In this document: in pieces, positions 28,931 to 38,406 of the stretch
Layout of the letters: the number at the start of each line of letters is the position of its first letter
How positions within the stretch are numbered: position 1 is the first letter of the stretch
Assembly: GCA_028688225.1 (NCBI GenBank)
Contig: JAQTYQ010000009.1
Span: forward strand, 49,283 to 113,282
Direction: 5' to 3'
DNA length: 64,000 bases
Source: Opitutaceae bacterium
Lineage (GTDB): Bacteria > Verrucomicrobiota > Verrucomicrobiia > Opitutales > Opitutaceae
Notes under the pieces: model-generated
Told to the model about the DNA's origin: nothing
Database searches by the model: none
The model's input: only the letters and a program-made list of their open reading frames with translations
Made by a program: the position numbers and the translations under genes

Positions 28931-30385
28931 TTAATCGCCGTCTTTGACGAGGAAGTTCTTGAACTGCCACGGATCGTCGAGATCCACATTCGATTGATTG
29001 TAGCCATCGAACGTGTTCCGGTAGTCGCGCAGGGGAGACCAATCGGACGGGCGGGAAATGAAATTTCCCAGATAAGGCCTGGCGACAGCCAGTACGTAAT
29101 CGTGCGGCAGGTCGTCCGGCACGCAGTAGCCCCGCTCCGGATTTTCGATCATCCACATTGCGCCGGCGACGACGGCGATCGCCACCTGCATCGTGGTCGC
29201 GTTTTGGTGAGGGACGAGGCGCCGCGATTCCTCGATGCTCAAATCGCTGCCGATCCACCAGGAGTTGTAGGCGTGCCCCATGATGAGTGCCCCAAGGATG
29301 TCAGAGCCGCCGGTGATCTCGTCGTTCAGGATGCGATGTTTTTCGACCAGCCGATAGCCGCATCCGCGCAATTCGTTGAGCGACGCGATCGCACTGTCGC
29401 ACGGACAATACGCGTAGTGCACGGTCGGCCGATAGACCGCCCGACGGTCATGCCAGACCGTGAGCTGGTCGGAGATGGTAAAGGCTTCGCCGTGGCGGAT
29501 GACCATCCCCAGAATGGTGTAATCCGGGACCCAGGAACGGACCCACGTGTTCATGCCCATCCGGGCGAAACAGATCTGGTTTTGCGGACCCTCCGCGTGC
29601 TGGTAGGCAAACGGCGGCAGCCATTTCTCGTGCGTCCCCCAGCCCAGCTCCGCCGTCGTCGTGCCCTCTTCGCGGAAACCCTCGACGCTCCAAGTGTTGA
29701 CGAACTCGCCCACCCGCTTCGGGACATTGGTGACCTGCGTGTCGCGCTCCGAGCAGTGGATCACCCGCACGCCAAGCACCCAGGCCAGTCGGTTGAAGTT
29801 CTGTGCGCTGATCAACCGGTCGATTTCCTCAGCGGAGCCGCCGATCACTTTTGCGTCCGCAATCATGCTGCGCCCGATGTCGATGAGCCCCTGTTTGGTG
29901 AAATGGGAGATCAGCCCGGGATTCGCACCGTGTTCGATGACGGCGGTCGGTCCCTTTTTGTCCCAACCACCGACCATCCGGCGCAGATTCAAGTGGCGCC
30001 AATACAGTGTGCGTTCGGTGGGGTGTTTGGAGATGCCGGCATATGGATCCCACAATTCAACCGACGCGTTTGTGTAGAGGACTCCGTGATCATGGCACCA
30101 TTGCAGCATCGCGCCCGTGTCTATGTTCCACGCCAGATCGATGAGGAGATCTCCTGCCGTGAGATGTTCGCCGAGCATGCGGGCCATGTTTTCCGGAGTG
30201 ATCCGCTCGCGCACAAAACGGACGCCTCGGGCGGTCCACGGTGCGAGCTTTCCGGCACGGTCCTCGTATTCAAGGACGGTCACGTTCCCCGGTGGAACAT
30301 CGATGTGCTTGAAGAGAATGGGGAGCGTGCATTGGGCGACGGCACCATAGCCGACGACCAGAATATTGTTCGTGAATTGAAGCAT
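28931..30385 (-). CDS. hss: Homospermidine synthase
   Basis: 484 residues, the normal length of the bacterial enzyme. Rossmann start NILVVGYGAVAQCTLPILF, then LIDLAWNIDTGAMLQWCHDH, YTNASVELWDPYAG, IEHGANPGLISHFTKQGL, VIHCSERDTQVTNVP, NTWSVEGF, AELGWGTHEKWLP and RPTVHYAYCPCDSAI. These blocks are shared by homospermidine synthases, which use NAD+ to couple two putrescines (or putrescine and spermidine) to homospermidine. First gene of a four-gene operon with rnk, a second synthase and an altered aldo/keto reductase. Confidence 0.92.
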   Translation of the reverse strand: MLQFTNNILVVGYGAVAQCTLPILFKHIDVPPGNVTVLEYEDRAGKLAPWTARGVRFVRERITPENMARMLGEHLTAGDLLIDLAWNIDTGAMLQWCHDHGVLYTNASVELWDPYAGISKHPTERTLYWRHLNLRRMVGGWDKKGPTAVIEHGANPGLISHFTKQGLIDIGRSMIADAKVIGGSAEEIDRLISAQNFNRLAWVLGVRVIHCSERDTQVTNVPKRVGEFVNTWSVEGFREEGTTTAELGWGTHEKWLPPFAYQHAEGPQNQICFARMGMNTWVRSWVPDYTILGMVIRHGEAFTISDQLTVWHDRRAVYRPTVHYAYCPCDSAIASLNELRGCGYRLVEKHRILNDEITGGSDILGALIMGHAYNSWWIGSDLSIEESRRLVPHQNATTMQVAIAVVAGAMWMIENPERGYCVPDDLPHDYVLAVARPYLGNFISRPSDWSPLRDYRNTFDGYNQSNVDLDDPWQFKNFLVKDGD

Positions 30386-30779
30386 GATGATTGAGCGGGT
30401 TTGGTTGCGGTCATCTCGGGTAGCAATGCGGGCTGCCTCCATCGTGTGGACGTCGGCGCGCCTGGAGCCCCGTTTCGGAAGATGCGAGTGCGATGCAACG
30501 CCGGGGCAAATGGCGCTCCGCACTGGCATGGTCGCCACTCGGGGAGTGCCGGAAGGGGAGGAAAGCGAGTGTCGCTGGCACCGGGCCTCTCCTCCACGGG
30601 ACAGTGCTGGCAGCCTTAATCTGGACAGTCGTGAATACCCGAGATTCCGGACCCGCAATGGCGCCGGAGATCGACGACCTGAATATTCGGAACAGGTCTC
30701 ATGGGTGATCCAGATTAAAAAAAGTCGGTGAGTGCGATCATGTCAACACTTCGAAAGGCTCGAATCTGCGGTGCAGATC
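30386..30779. other. Gene-free region upstream of hss, with a 10-base inverted pair
   Basis: About 390 bases without a convincing gene; the hss operon promoter must lie here but was not pinned down. TTAATCTGGA (30616-30625) and TCCAGATTAA (30709-30718) are perfect complements 83 bases apart and could mark the ends of a small mobile relic. Confidence 0.4.
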
Positions 30780-30902
30780 GGCGGCCATGGACAGACGGCA
30801 ATCGACCAAGAAGAAGCAGTGGCCGTGATGCTTGAGAAATACGAGAGGTGCTGTGATTTCATGCACGGGTTTGACTGGTCGGCATGGGCTATCGGTACGC
30901 CG
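30780..30902 (+). pseudogene. hsdR fragment (type I restriction enzyme, R subunit)
   Basis: About 41 codons read GGHGQTAIDQEEAVAVMLEK followed by YERCCDFMHGFDWSAW. This is close to the helicase-to-C-terminal-domain region of HsdR subunits (TAIDQDEAVAVMLEKYE...FHGFDW). Nothing before or after in this frame continues the protein. It shows that a type I restriction system once lay here or was carried in and lost. Confidence 0.7.
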
Positions 30903-30931
30903 ACCGGGAAACCGCGAACCCCGCCGCCGGC

Positions 30932-30993
30932 GCTGTTGGGTCGCTTCCTGCGGCAAGCCCTATGGCTCCTGTCCTCGGAAGCGACCCAACAGC
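30932..30993. repeat. 62-bp element with perfect 17-base inverted ends
   Basis: GCTGTTGGGTCGCTTCC (30932-30948) and its exact complement (30977-30993) enclose 28 bases. It lies just after the hsdR fragment and before the ISL3 fragment, so it may be an inserted palindromic repeat or a transposon relic. Confidence 0.7.
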
Positions 30994-31041
30994 TCACCCG
31001 GTCAGCGGATGTCCTGTGTCCACCGAATCGAGGCAATCACA

Positions 31042-31134
31042 TTCCATCGCAAAATGAAACTCATCCAGCGCCGAGCCTACGGCTTTCTTTCCTTCGCCAA
31101 CTACCGCCTGCGCGTCATCGCCCAGTGCGGCTGA
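31042..31134 (+). pseudogene. ISL3-family transposase, C-terminal remnant
   Basis: The last 27 or so codons read KLIQRRAYGFLSFANYRLRV then IAQCG and stop. This is the typical end of ISL3-family transposases (NxKIQLIQRRAYGFRNFxNYRxRV). The rest of the gene is gone. The stretch after the stop, with pyrimidine-rich sequence to about 31195, may contain the decayed right end of the element. Confidence 0.7.
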
Positions 31135-31274
31135 ACCGCCCCTTCAGCTTGAACCTCAACCTCCAACCCACCCCCTCCCCAATCTTTGGTGTAGACCCCG
31201 TTTTCATCTGCCAGCTCGAAATTGTCTTTAGGCAGGAGGTGGCCGTGCCATCCGAAGCCCGAAGGAGCGGAGGC

Positions 31275-31359
31275 TGGTGCCCAGGGGGGGACTCGAACCC
31301 CCATGCGGTTAAGCACAGGCTTCTGAGACCTGCGTGTCTGCCAATTCCACCACCTGGGC
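31275..31359 (-). tRNA. tRNA-Leu, anticodon CAG
   Basis: On the - strand the 7-base acceptor arms GCCCAGG and CCTGGGC pair, followed by an encoded ACCA end. The D arm contains GTGGAATTGGCAGAC, the anticodon stem CAGGT/GCCTG holds the loop CTCAGAA (anticodon CAG, reading CUG), a short variable arm follows, and the T arm has GGGGGTTCGAGTCCCCC. The extra arm and length of 85 with CCA fit a class II leucine tRNA. Next to it are hsdR and ISL3 relics, as often seen near tRNA insertion sites. Confidence 0.95.
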
Positions 31360-31846
31360 GCGAAGCGAACGGACAGAAGAATCACACCCGCCCGCCCGCG
31401 CAAGAAAGATTTCAGCCGGGCGACGGCCGGCGGCCAAACAGGAGTCTGCTTGAACCACTGATTAGCTGATGAACACTGATTGGATTGGTGGGACCAGGGT
31501 GCATGGTTCCAAACTGGTTCGGGGAAAATGCACCCTGCAAAGCAACATTTTCCGTGAGAGGGAACAGATACCGCCCGGCGATCCCGGTCTTTTCCTGCTC
31601 CGCGAATCGCCGCCAGGGCCCGCACCGCCGGTTTTTTGATGGCCAAGGGCGATCGCATGTAAAATAAATCAGGGTGTGTTTTCCAAACCCCATGCCCGGG
31701 AAAACCGGGCCGGCCAGGTGACAGCACAGGCAGGGGGCGTGATCCTTGACCCGCCGTGCCATGGTTCCGTGCCTGCGGGCGGTGGAACACAACCACCCCT
31801 GCCTTTGGCCGACCCACCCCTGAACGTGACCGTGGAAGCGAACCCC
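31360..31846. other. Gene-free region with hairpin 31495-31537
   Basis: No gene was recognised in these 487 bases. CAGGGTGCAT (31495-31504) and ATGCACCCTG (31528-31537) are exact complements around a 23-base loop. Small direct and inverted ACTGATT repeats lie near 31457-31480. The promoter of the tRNA and that of the glycosidase must lie here. Confidence 0.45.
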
Positions 31847-33889
31847 ATGAAGATTCCAATGCCAGCAATCATGAAACGATGGATCATCGCCATCATCGGC
31901 GCGGTGGCGATTTGCCTCCACGCCCAATCCCTCTCGGCCGACCCGGTGGAGAAGTCCGGGACGCCCATGGACGTCACCGTTTGCCTGGAAATCGGGGTCA
32001 GCCACGGCGACAAGGATATCGACGAGCGGCTCGAGGTCCTCAAGAGCATGGGGGTGACGAGCATCCAGACCATCGTCGATTGGAGCAAGATCGAGAAAAC
32101 GCCGGGGGTGCTGGACTGGTCGGATTACGACACCGATGTCGCCCTTTTCAAGAAGCACGGCCTCAAGTGGGTGCCGTTTGTCATCGCCGGCCCTTGGTGG
32201 GTGACGCCGGAATTCGTCCGGCAGGACCCGCAGATCGCCAAATACCGCTGTCTCGAACACGGCCGCGACTCGGCCATCCCGTCGCTCTGGAGCGGACGGA
32301 TGCGGGACTATGTGCGCGCCTACCTCCGGGAATTTGCCGCGCACTACCGGCCGATGGGGGTGATCGAGTCCGTCGACCTCGGCATCACCGGCGACTATGG
32401 CGAGGCGATCTATTCCGTGATCGGCAACTGGCCGGGCGCCTATCACTCGCATCTGGGGTACTGGTGCGGCGACGCGCTGGCCGTGGCCGATTTCCGTCAG
32501 GTCATGCGCAATCTTTATCCCGGCGGCATCGCGGCGCTCAACCAGGCCTGGGGCTCGCACTACGCCTCGTTCGACGAGGTGCAGCCGTTTCTTCCCGCCC
32601 GGGCGCCGTCCGAGCGGGCCTGGCAGGAGTTCCTCGGCTGGTACCGCGGCGCGATGACCGCCTACGCCGACTTCTGGATGCAGACGGCGCGCGAGGCATT
32701 TCCGGACACGGACCTTTACCTGTGCACCGGCGGCGACATGGCCCCCGAGCACGGCTCGGACTTCAGCGCGCAGGCCAAGGTGGCGGCCCGGTACGGCGGG
32801 GGCGTCCGGATCACCAACGAGGCCAGCTCGTTCCCCATGAACGTGCGGCTGACCCGGCTGGTCGGGTCGGCCGGACGCTTTTACGGCGCCTATTTCGGAC
32901 ATGAACCGGCCGCCATCGTCACGGCGCCCGGCATGCTCGGCCGGCTGTTCAACGCGGTGACCTCGGGCGCGCGCCAGCTCTTTTTCTACTACAGCCTGCC
33001 CACGGTGATGGCCGAGAAGGACGGGCGGCTCGTGCCGGGCCCCGGCGGCCGGTACCATGAGACCTACCGCGACCTGATGAAAACCGTGCGACCGGTGGTC
33101 GAGACCGCCGTCTACCAGCCAAACCCGGCCGTCGCCGAGACCCGGGCCGACCGGGAGGAGTTCACGGACGTGGCCGGCCAGATCCGCCGCTTCGTGGATT
33201 ACGATTTCGTGGACGATCATCTGATCGAGGACGGGGCGCTGCGCGGCAAAACCATCCTGATCGTCGTCGCTGCGGACGTCATGGACGCGGCCACGACGGC
33301 CAGGATCGAGCAGTGGGCGCGGTCCGGCGGCGTCGTTTTCCTGCTGGACCGCCGGTCGGCGGACTGGGACGGGCGGACCGCCGCGTTTGACGCGCTTGCC
33401 GGGCTCACGCCGCAGACGGACAAGGTGGAGGGGATCAGCGAGCTTGTCGTCGACCGGCCGCAGGCGCTGCCGTCGATCGCCGCTTTGACGGAGGTCTACG
33501 TTTTCCGCGGATTCACCGCCCTGCAGGCGGATTGCGAACCGCTCCTTTCCATGCGCTATGACCCGAAGATCAGGGTGGCCTGGCGGCGCAAGCTCGGCGC
33601 GGGCGCGGTATGCGCCTATTTCGGCCCCATGGACCTCCGGCAGCCCGAGCAAAACTGGACGGTCGCGCAGAAGCTGCCCCTGCGGTTTATCCGGGACAGC
33701 ATCCAGGCGTGTGTCGCGGAAGGCCTCCTCAAAAAGGAGCCGCCGACGCTGAACCTGACCGTGCCGGATCTCTACAAGGTGCAGACCGACGCCGGGCTGT
33801 GGATCCTGAACATGGGCAACGAGAGCCAGAAGATCGATCTCGAGGGCCAGCCGGTCGAGGTGCCGGCCTTGTCGATCACCCGCCGCTGA
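31847..33889 (+). CDS. Exported GH42/GH14-like glycoside hydrolase
   Basis: 680 residues from ATG at 31847, preceded by GGAAG. Signal peptide MKRWIIAIIGAVAICLHAQS is followed by a TIM-barrel domain: VCLEIGV, SMGVTSIQTIVDWSKIEKTP, KWVPFVIAGPWWVTPEFV, and SVDLGITGDYGEAIYSVIG, where the Glu after GDYG is the likely acid/base of GH42-like or beta-amylase-like enzymes. The C-terminal part (about 400-660) resembles the trimerisation and beta domains of GH42 proteins. It likely acts on polysaccharide or glycan fragments outside the cytoplasm. Substrate unknown. Confidence 0.75.
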   Translation: MKIPMPAIMKRWIIAIIGAVAICLHAQSLSADPVEKSGTPMDVTVCLEIGVSHGDKDIDERLEVLKSMGVTSIQTIVDWSKIEKTPGVLDWSDYDTDVALFKKHGLKWVPFVIAGPWWVTPEFVRQDPQIAKYRCLEHGRDSAIPSLWSGRMRDYVRAYLREFAAHYRPMGVIESVDLGITGDYGEAIYSVIGNWPGAYHSHLGYWCGDALAVADFRQVMRNLYPGGIAALNQAWGSHYASFDEVQPFLPARAPSERAWQEFLGWYRGAMTAYADFWMQTAREAFPDTDLYLCTGGDMAPEHGSDFSAQAKVAARYGGGVRITNEASSFPMNVRLTRLVGSAGRFYGAYFGHEPAAIVTAPGMLGRLFNAVTSGARQLFFYYSLPTVMAEKDGRLVPGPGGRYHETYRDLMKTVRPVVETAVYQPNPAVAETRADREEFTDVAGQIRRFVDYDFVDDHLIEDGALRGKTILIVVAADVMDAATTARIEQWARSGGVVFLLDRRSADWDGRTAAFDALAGLTPQTDKVEGISELVVDRPQALPSIAALTEVYVFRGFTALQADCEPLLSMRYDPKIRVAWRRKLGAGAVCAYFGPMDLRQPEQNWTVAQKLPLRFIRDSIQACVAEGLLKKEPPTLNLTVPDLYKVQTDAGLWILNMGNESQKIDLEGQPVEVPALSITRR

Positions 33890-33962
33890 CCGGATTTTGG
33901 ATCCTAGCCGAAACGATGCATACAAGATAGAGCGCGCTCTGCCGGCCCCTGATCAGTCGAAC

Positions 33963-34053
33963 TAGCCCGGATGTTTCACACTCTGCACGCAGAAGAGAGC
34001 ACAGTCTGTGCGAAACCCCTGGCTGCCGGCTCGACTCCAGGGCATCCGGGCTA
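33963..34053. repeat. 91-bp repeat module A (copy A1)
   Basis: It runs from TAGCCCGGATG to GCATCCGGGCTA and is identical base for base to 41853-41943; a third, diverged copy lies at 57082-57170. Its ends are inverted (TAGCCCGGAT / ATCCGGGCTA) and it is flanked by C on the left and G on the right, giving CTAG at both edges. Downstream at 34070-34110 another repeat with GGCTTAAGGATAAGCCGCCC resembles sequence at 63742-63770. Confidence 0.85.
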
Positions 34054-34172
34054 GCGGATGCAAACCCGGCGGCTTAAGGATAAGCCGCCCTACCACGGTA
34101 ACGGATTCCATGGTCGGGCGCGTTACCGTGTCCGCCGTAGCCTCGTGCGAAGGCTGGATCCCTAACGCGCCT

Positions 34173-37100
34173 TCAGGGCCGGGGGTCGGCGGGCGGCGCG
34201 CCGGTGGCGAGCTGCTGCCGGATCTGTTTGATGCGCGTGACGATCTGTTTCATTCGTTCGCCGCTTTGGGCCACGGCCTGCAGGAACTGGTCCGAGTTCT
34301 TGTCCAGCTGGTTGATGCGCTTCCAGCTCGCCAGCCAGGCGCTGATGTCGAACGCCGACTCGATCGAGGTGTCGACGGCCCAGACGGCGCTTTTCACCTC
34401 CTCGGAGAGCGGAAGCTGGTCGACCATCAGCCGCAGGCCGTCGGCAATCCGTTCGAAGCCCTCGTCCTTCCGGTCGGCCCACTCGGCGAAATCATTGAGG
34501 TCCATCACCTGCTTCGTCCGCGCGAGCTCCTCCAGGCACTGCGCCGAGGGTTGGACGTCGCGGAAGTAATGCTCGGCCCAGCCGAAGAAGGTCTCCTCCA
34601 CCTGGTCGGTGATGAACTGTTTGTACCGCTCCTGCGCGCGGGTGGTGGCGCCGGCGGCCTCGTCCTCCCATTGCTGGAATTGCTGCTGGTCCATCTGGAT
34701 GGAGCGGTTGAGCCGTCCCAGCGAGGCCTTCAGCGTTTCGAGGTCGGTGGTCAGGTGTGCCAGCTCGGCCCGCAATTGTTCGGGCGTGGGCGTCTTCTGC
34801 ACGAGGGCGGGCACGTCCGCCGGGGTGGCCGGGCGCGGCGTTGCGGTCACGCCTCCCGTTCCGGGCTCGGCCGGACGCAGCAGTGCCACCGTGGCCGGCC
34901 TGGTCGGATCGAGCTGGCGCAGGTCCACCGCCACCGTGGCCGCCGGGGCGGCCCCGCCGCGATACTGCTGCAACAGGCTCTGGAGCCTCTGGAGATTCTG
35001 TTCCGAGCGCGTCTGTTGTTGCTGCGCCTGCTCCTGGATGCGCGCGTACTCCGGCGGATTCGTCTGCTGCAACGGGGCCGCATCAGCCAGGCTTTGCCGG
35101 GCCTGTTTCAAGGCCGTCACGTTCTGGTCCACACTCGTGGCCGCCGCCTGTGCGACCTCGGCCTGGCCGGCGAAATCCGGCGGCCCGGAAACGTTGCTGC
35201 CGACCATCACCGCGACCGGCTCGGGCAGTTTGGACAGGTCGATCTGCCCGGTCATGGCCTGCGCGCTGCGCTCGGCGAGGTCGCGCGCGGCCTCCAGGTC
35301 GCCGTCTGTGGTGGCGGCAGCGGCGGCTTTCTCGGCCAGGGCCGTGCTGGCGGCCAGTTGCTTCAGCGTGTCGTCGGTGGCCTCCCGCTCCGCCGGGCGG
35401 GTCTGGATCCAGCCGTCGCCGTATTCCTGGTCGAACTTCACGCCGCCCTGCGCCCAGACGACCATCGTGTCGGTTTCGCCGGTGGGCCGCACAAGATAGG
35501 TCATGCCCCAGAAGCCTTCCGCCCGGTCGGGCAGGGACGGGTGCGCCGGGCTGGCGCCGCCAAGCTGCAGACGCACGCCGCTCTGGCGCGCCCAGCGGGC
35601 CAGCGCGATGACCTTCGCCGTCTCGCGCAGGACATGGAGCGACGGATAGACGCGGGCATAGGCGTCGAATTTCTGCGTGAGGTGCGTGCTATAGTCGGCC
35701 AGCGCCTGCCGGAAGAAGGCGTTGCCGCGCGAATCGCCGCCGGCGCTCTCAAGCGACTCGGCGCCGATCCGCAGCGTCGCCTCGCGGAACCGGACGCCGC
35801 CGTGGTCCGGCAGCAGGTCGAGCCCGGCCGCCGCGGGATAGATCCAGTACCGGATCAGGCCGGCCGTCGGGGTGCGGCCGGCGGCGGCGCCCGCCCGGTG
35901 CTCCGCCGTGGCCAGAAATTCCTGGGACGTGGCATGGCCCGGAATGCTCGCGGCGGCGCGGGCCGAGGAGGTGAGGTACTTGAGCGTGTAGTCGGCCTGG
36001 AAGAGCACGTGCATCAGCATGGTATCCCGGGGCGCCCCGAAGGTGTTCAACGCGGACCGGATCGGCGGGAAGTTGTAGCGGCCCGAGAGTCCGGCGCCCG
36101 AGAACGTCATGCCGTTGATCACCTTGTTGGTGAGGAAATCCCGGAGGGCCCCGCCCCAGCGCTGATCGAGCAGGTCGACGAACGCCTTTTCGCTGATGGT
36201 ATCGTTTCGGTAGCCGGCCGCGATGCGCCGCAGCTCGGCCCCGGGCACGCCCAGGCGGGCCAGCATCGCGGAATAGAGCGTCGCCTCCATCTCGCGGCCG
36301 GCCGCGTGCCGGTTGCCGCCGGCGCGCACCTCCTCGTCGATGCGGCGCAGCACCTCCTCGCAGCCGGTGGCCGCGCACCAGAATTCGACGTGTTCCCGGG
36401 TGGGCTCCGACGCGAAGAGGCGGTACGCGCTGACGGCCTGGCCGGCGCTCGGGTCGTAGCCGGCGGCGAGAAACAGGCTGGTGAGGAAATTCTGCGCGCG
36501 GGGGTAGTACTGTTGGTCGGTGAATTGGCCCGCCTGCCACTTCATGAACGCATCGTAGTCGGCGAGCGAGCTGCCGGCGGCCTGGAGGCGGGCGCCGAGC
36601 GCCGCGCGGTCCTCGCTGTCGCCGCTGCCGGTGAGGACCGGCAGGATCAGGCTTTTCATCCACTCCAGGCCGTAGGCCGGGTCGCGCGCGACGCGGGTCA
36701 ATTCCTGGTCGAAGGTGGACCGGATCTGCCGCAGGGCGGGGTCGTTCAGCCCGGGGTTGTCGAGGCTGAAGACGGGATAGGGGGTTTGCAGCGCGTCGGC
36801 CAGCAGGTCGTAGTAGGGGATGGGGCCGCTCGCGTAGGTGGGATCGTAGCGGCCGGCCAGGACGATCCGGCCCGTGGCCGGATCGACGAACGCGTAGCTC
36901 AGCACGTTGAACTGCGTCAGGCGCTGCCCGATCGATTCGGGCACAGTGTAGGCAGTCTGGCGGAGGGCGTTCCCCAGTGCCTCCAGGCTGGCCGCGTCGC
37001 GCAGCGGACCCGTCGCGGCGGAGCCCGGGCCGGTTCCTGCGGCGGCGCCGCGGGCACCCCGGCGCCGGCTGGCCGCGGCCGTAGCATCGGAAATCTGGGC

Positions 37101-37652
37101 TCTGCGGGCGTCAGATATCCGCGTTTGCACCGCCGAGCGGGAGTCACTGGTGGCAGGTGCCTTGGTGGCCGGAGCGCCGCGGATGTCGGAAGCGCGTGTT
37201 GGCGGAGCGGGCCGGGACTTTCCCGCCGCACCAGCCGCAGACAGCACGAACGAGAGTTCCGTCCGGCGGCCGTTGCGTTCCACCACCATCGCCTGCGGCG
37301 TCCCCCGTTTTGACAGCGTCACGGCTTTGGCGACATCGTCGGTCGTCCGCATGCGGCGCTGGTTGATCTCGATGATGAGATCGTCCGCCTGGAGGCCCGC
37401 CCGCTCGGCGGCGCTCCCGGTCATGACCTGGACCACCCGGGCACCATCCGGTGTCGGTTCCATCGTGATGCCAAGCAGCGGCGTGTCCGGGTTCGCGTCC
37501 GCCCCCCGCAATCCGCCGGCGAGAAGAAGGCTCAGCAGCACCAGCAGGCCCGTCCCGAACCGGAGGAGCGGGCGTCCGTATGGGCGGAACCGAGCCTGGG
37601 CGAAGACGGAATTGATCGACGCGGGGGAGAAACACGCAGCGGCTGGGGTCAT
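34173..37652 (-). CDS. Large exported PDZ-domain protein, function unknown
   Basis: 1159 residues. A hydrophobic segment near residues 33-50 (LLVLLSLLLAGGLRGADA) is a signal peptide or anchor. A PDZ domain follows (about 58-138: LLGITMEPTPDGARVVQVMT, then AERAGLQADDLIIEINQR). Residues about 147-205 are a low-complexity Ala/Arg/Ser linker with repeated SDIR/SDAR wording, encoded by 37040-37215, perhaps another inserted repeat. The middle (210-800) and the long coiled Gln-rich C-terminal part (840-1159) are not recognised. No protease triad was seen. It probably acts as an envelope scaffold or chaperone. Confidence 0.65.
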   Translation of the reverse strand: MTPAAACFSPASINSVFAQARFRPYGRPLLRFGTGLLVLLSLLLAGGLRGADANPDTPLLGITMEPTPDGARVVQVMTGSAAERAGLQADDLIIEINQRRMRTTDDVAKAVTLSKRGTPQAMVVERNGRRTELSFVLSAAGAAGKSRPAPPTRASDIRGAPATKAPATSDSRSAVQTRISDARRAQISDATAAASRRRGARGAAAGTGPGSAATGPLRDAASLEALGNALRQTAYTVPESIGQRLTQFNVLSYAFVDPATGRIVLAGRYDPTYASGPIPYYDLLADALQTPYPVFSLDNPGLNDPALRQIRSTFDQELTRVARDPAYGLEWMKSLILPVLTGSGDSEDRAALGARLQAAGSSLADYDAFMKWQAGQFTDQQYYPRAQNFLTSLFLAAGYDPSAGQAVSAYRLFASEPTREHVEFWCAATGCEEVLRRIDEEVRAGGNRHAAGREMEATLYSAMLARLGVPGAELRRIAAGYRNDTISEKAFVDLLDQRWGGALRDFLTNKVINGMTFSGAGLSGRYNFPPIRSALNTFGAPRDTMLMHVLFQADYTLKYLTSSARAAASIPGHATSQEFLATAEHRAGAAAGRTPTAGLIRYWIYPAAAGLDLLPDHGGVRFREATLRIGAESLESAGGDSRGNAFFRQALADYSTHLTQKFDAYARVYPSLHVLRETAKVIALARWARQSGVRLQLGGASPAHPSLPDRAEGFWGMTYLVRPTGETDTMVVWAQGGVKFDQEYGDGWIQTRPAEREATDDTLKQLAASTALAEKAAAAATTDGDLEAARDLAERSAQAMTGQIDLSKLPEPVAVMVGSNVSGPPDFAGQAEVAQAAATSVDQNVTALKQARQSLADAAPLQQTNPPEYARIQEQAQQQQTRSEQNLQRLQSLLQQYRGGAAPAATVAVDLRQLDPTRPATVALLRPAEPGTGGVTATPRPATPADVPALVQKTPTPEQLRAELAHLTTDLETLKASLGRLNRSIQMDQQQFQQWEDEAAGATTRAQERYKQFITDQVEETFFGWAEHYFRDVQPSAQCLEELARTKQVMDLNDFAEWADRKDEGFERIADGLRLMVDQLPLSEEVKSAVWAVDTSIESAFDISAWLASWKRINQLDKNSDQFLQAVAQSGERMKQIVTRIKQIRQQLATGAPPADPRP

Positions 37653-38406
37653 GGCAGATGCCCCTCGGGGGGAGGGGATTTGGGTTCCCTAATTGAATCA
37701 GACCCCGCGTCGCCGTGCTCATCGCCGGCTGCCAATTGTGCCGCATTTCTTGATGGCGTATCTTGCCGAAAAAGGTGGCTGCCGGCATCCCGCGGTCAGG
37801 GGGAGCCCACGGGACGCAACCAAAGTTGCTCCAGAGGGGATGACCGCAAAGGAGCACAGCGCGGCGGAGCCGCAATCAAATTGAAGAAGAGACTTTTTAA
37901 CCACGGATTTCGCGGATGGCCACGGATGGGATGCCGTCTTTATCCGTGTCGATCCGTGAAATTCGCGGTCGATTGATTTATCTTCGCAGCGGGTGAGGGT
38001 TTTGAACTGCAGTAATGCAACAAATTTCTCGGGATGAAGGGGAATAGCAGGCCGTCAGCTGGAGCCGCGGCGCCCTCGCCGCGGGTTCCCTCTGTTCATG
38101 CCGACCAGCCCCGCCGCTGCGGCGCGGGCCGGTAGAACGGCGACCCGCCCTACGCCTTTTGGGCTACGGCGAGGCTGCGCTTGCCGGACGGGCCGCGCCG
38201 AAACCTTGGCGGAGGCTGGCGATGGCGTCGCCGCTCCAGTTACGTCGCCAAAGATGACATGCAGCCGTGAGGCTTTGGACGGATCGCTCGGTCCAAACTC
38301 TCACCAGCCCTCGCTCTCCGAGCTATGGTCGGCAGGCGAGGCTGGTCATGTGGCTCTGCTCCAAAGCGCAGGCTGAAGCACTGCGCCACGGACGCGGTGA
38401 TCTGCC
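37653..38406. repeat. Repeat-filled intergenic region
   Basis: No gene was recognised in these 754 bases. The clearest element is 37899-37972, where ACCACGGATTTCGCGGATGG on the left faces TCCGTGAAATTCGCGGTCG on the right. Others are GGAGCCGCGGCGCCCTCGCC (from about 38061), similar to sequence inside prmA, and a CGCCCTACGCC-type repeat near 38145. Confidence 0.55.

Noticed and set aside
30732..31469. A 245-codon frame on + covering the hsdR piece, repeats and the tRNA
   Set aside because: Only about 41 codons resemble HsdR; the rest crosses a palindrome, the ISL3 remnant in another frame, and the tRNA gene.
34083..34160. Small RNA candidate after module A1
   Set aside because: The sequence resembles dispersed repeat sequence also near 63742, and no promoter or terminator pair was seen.
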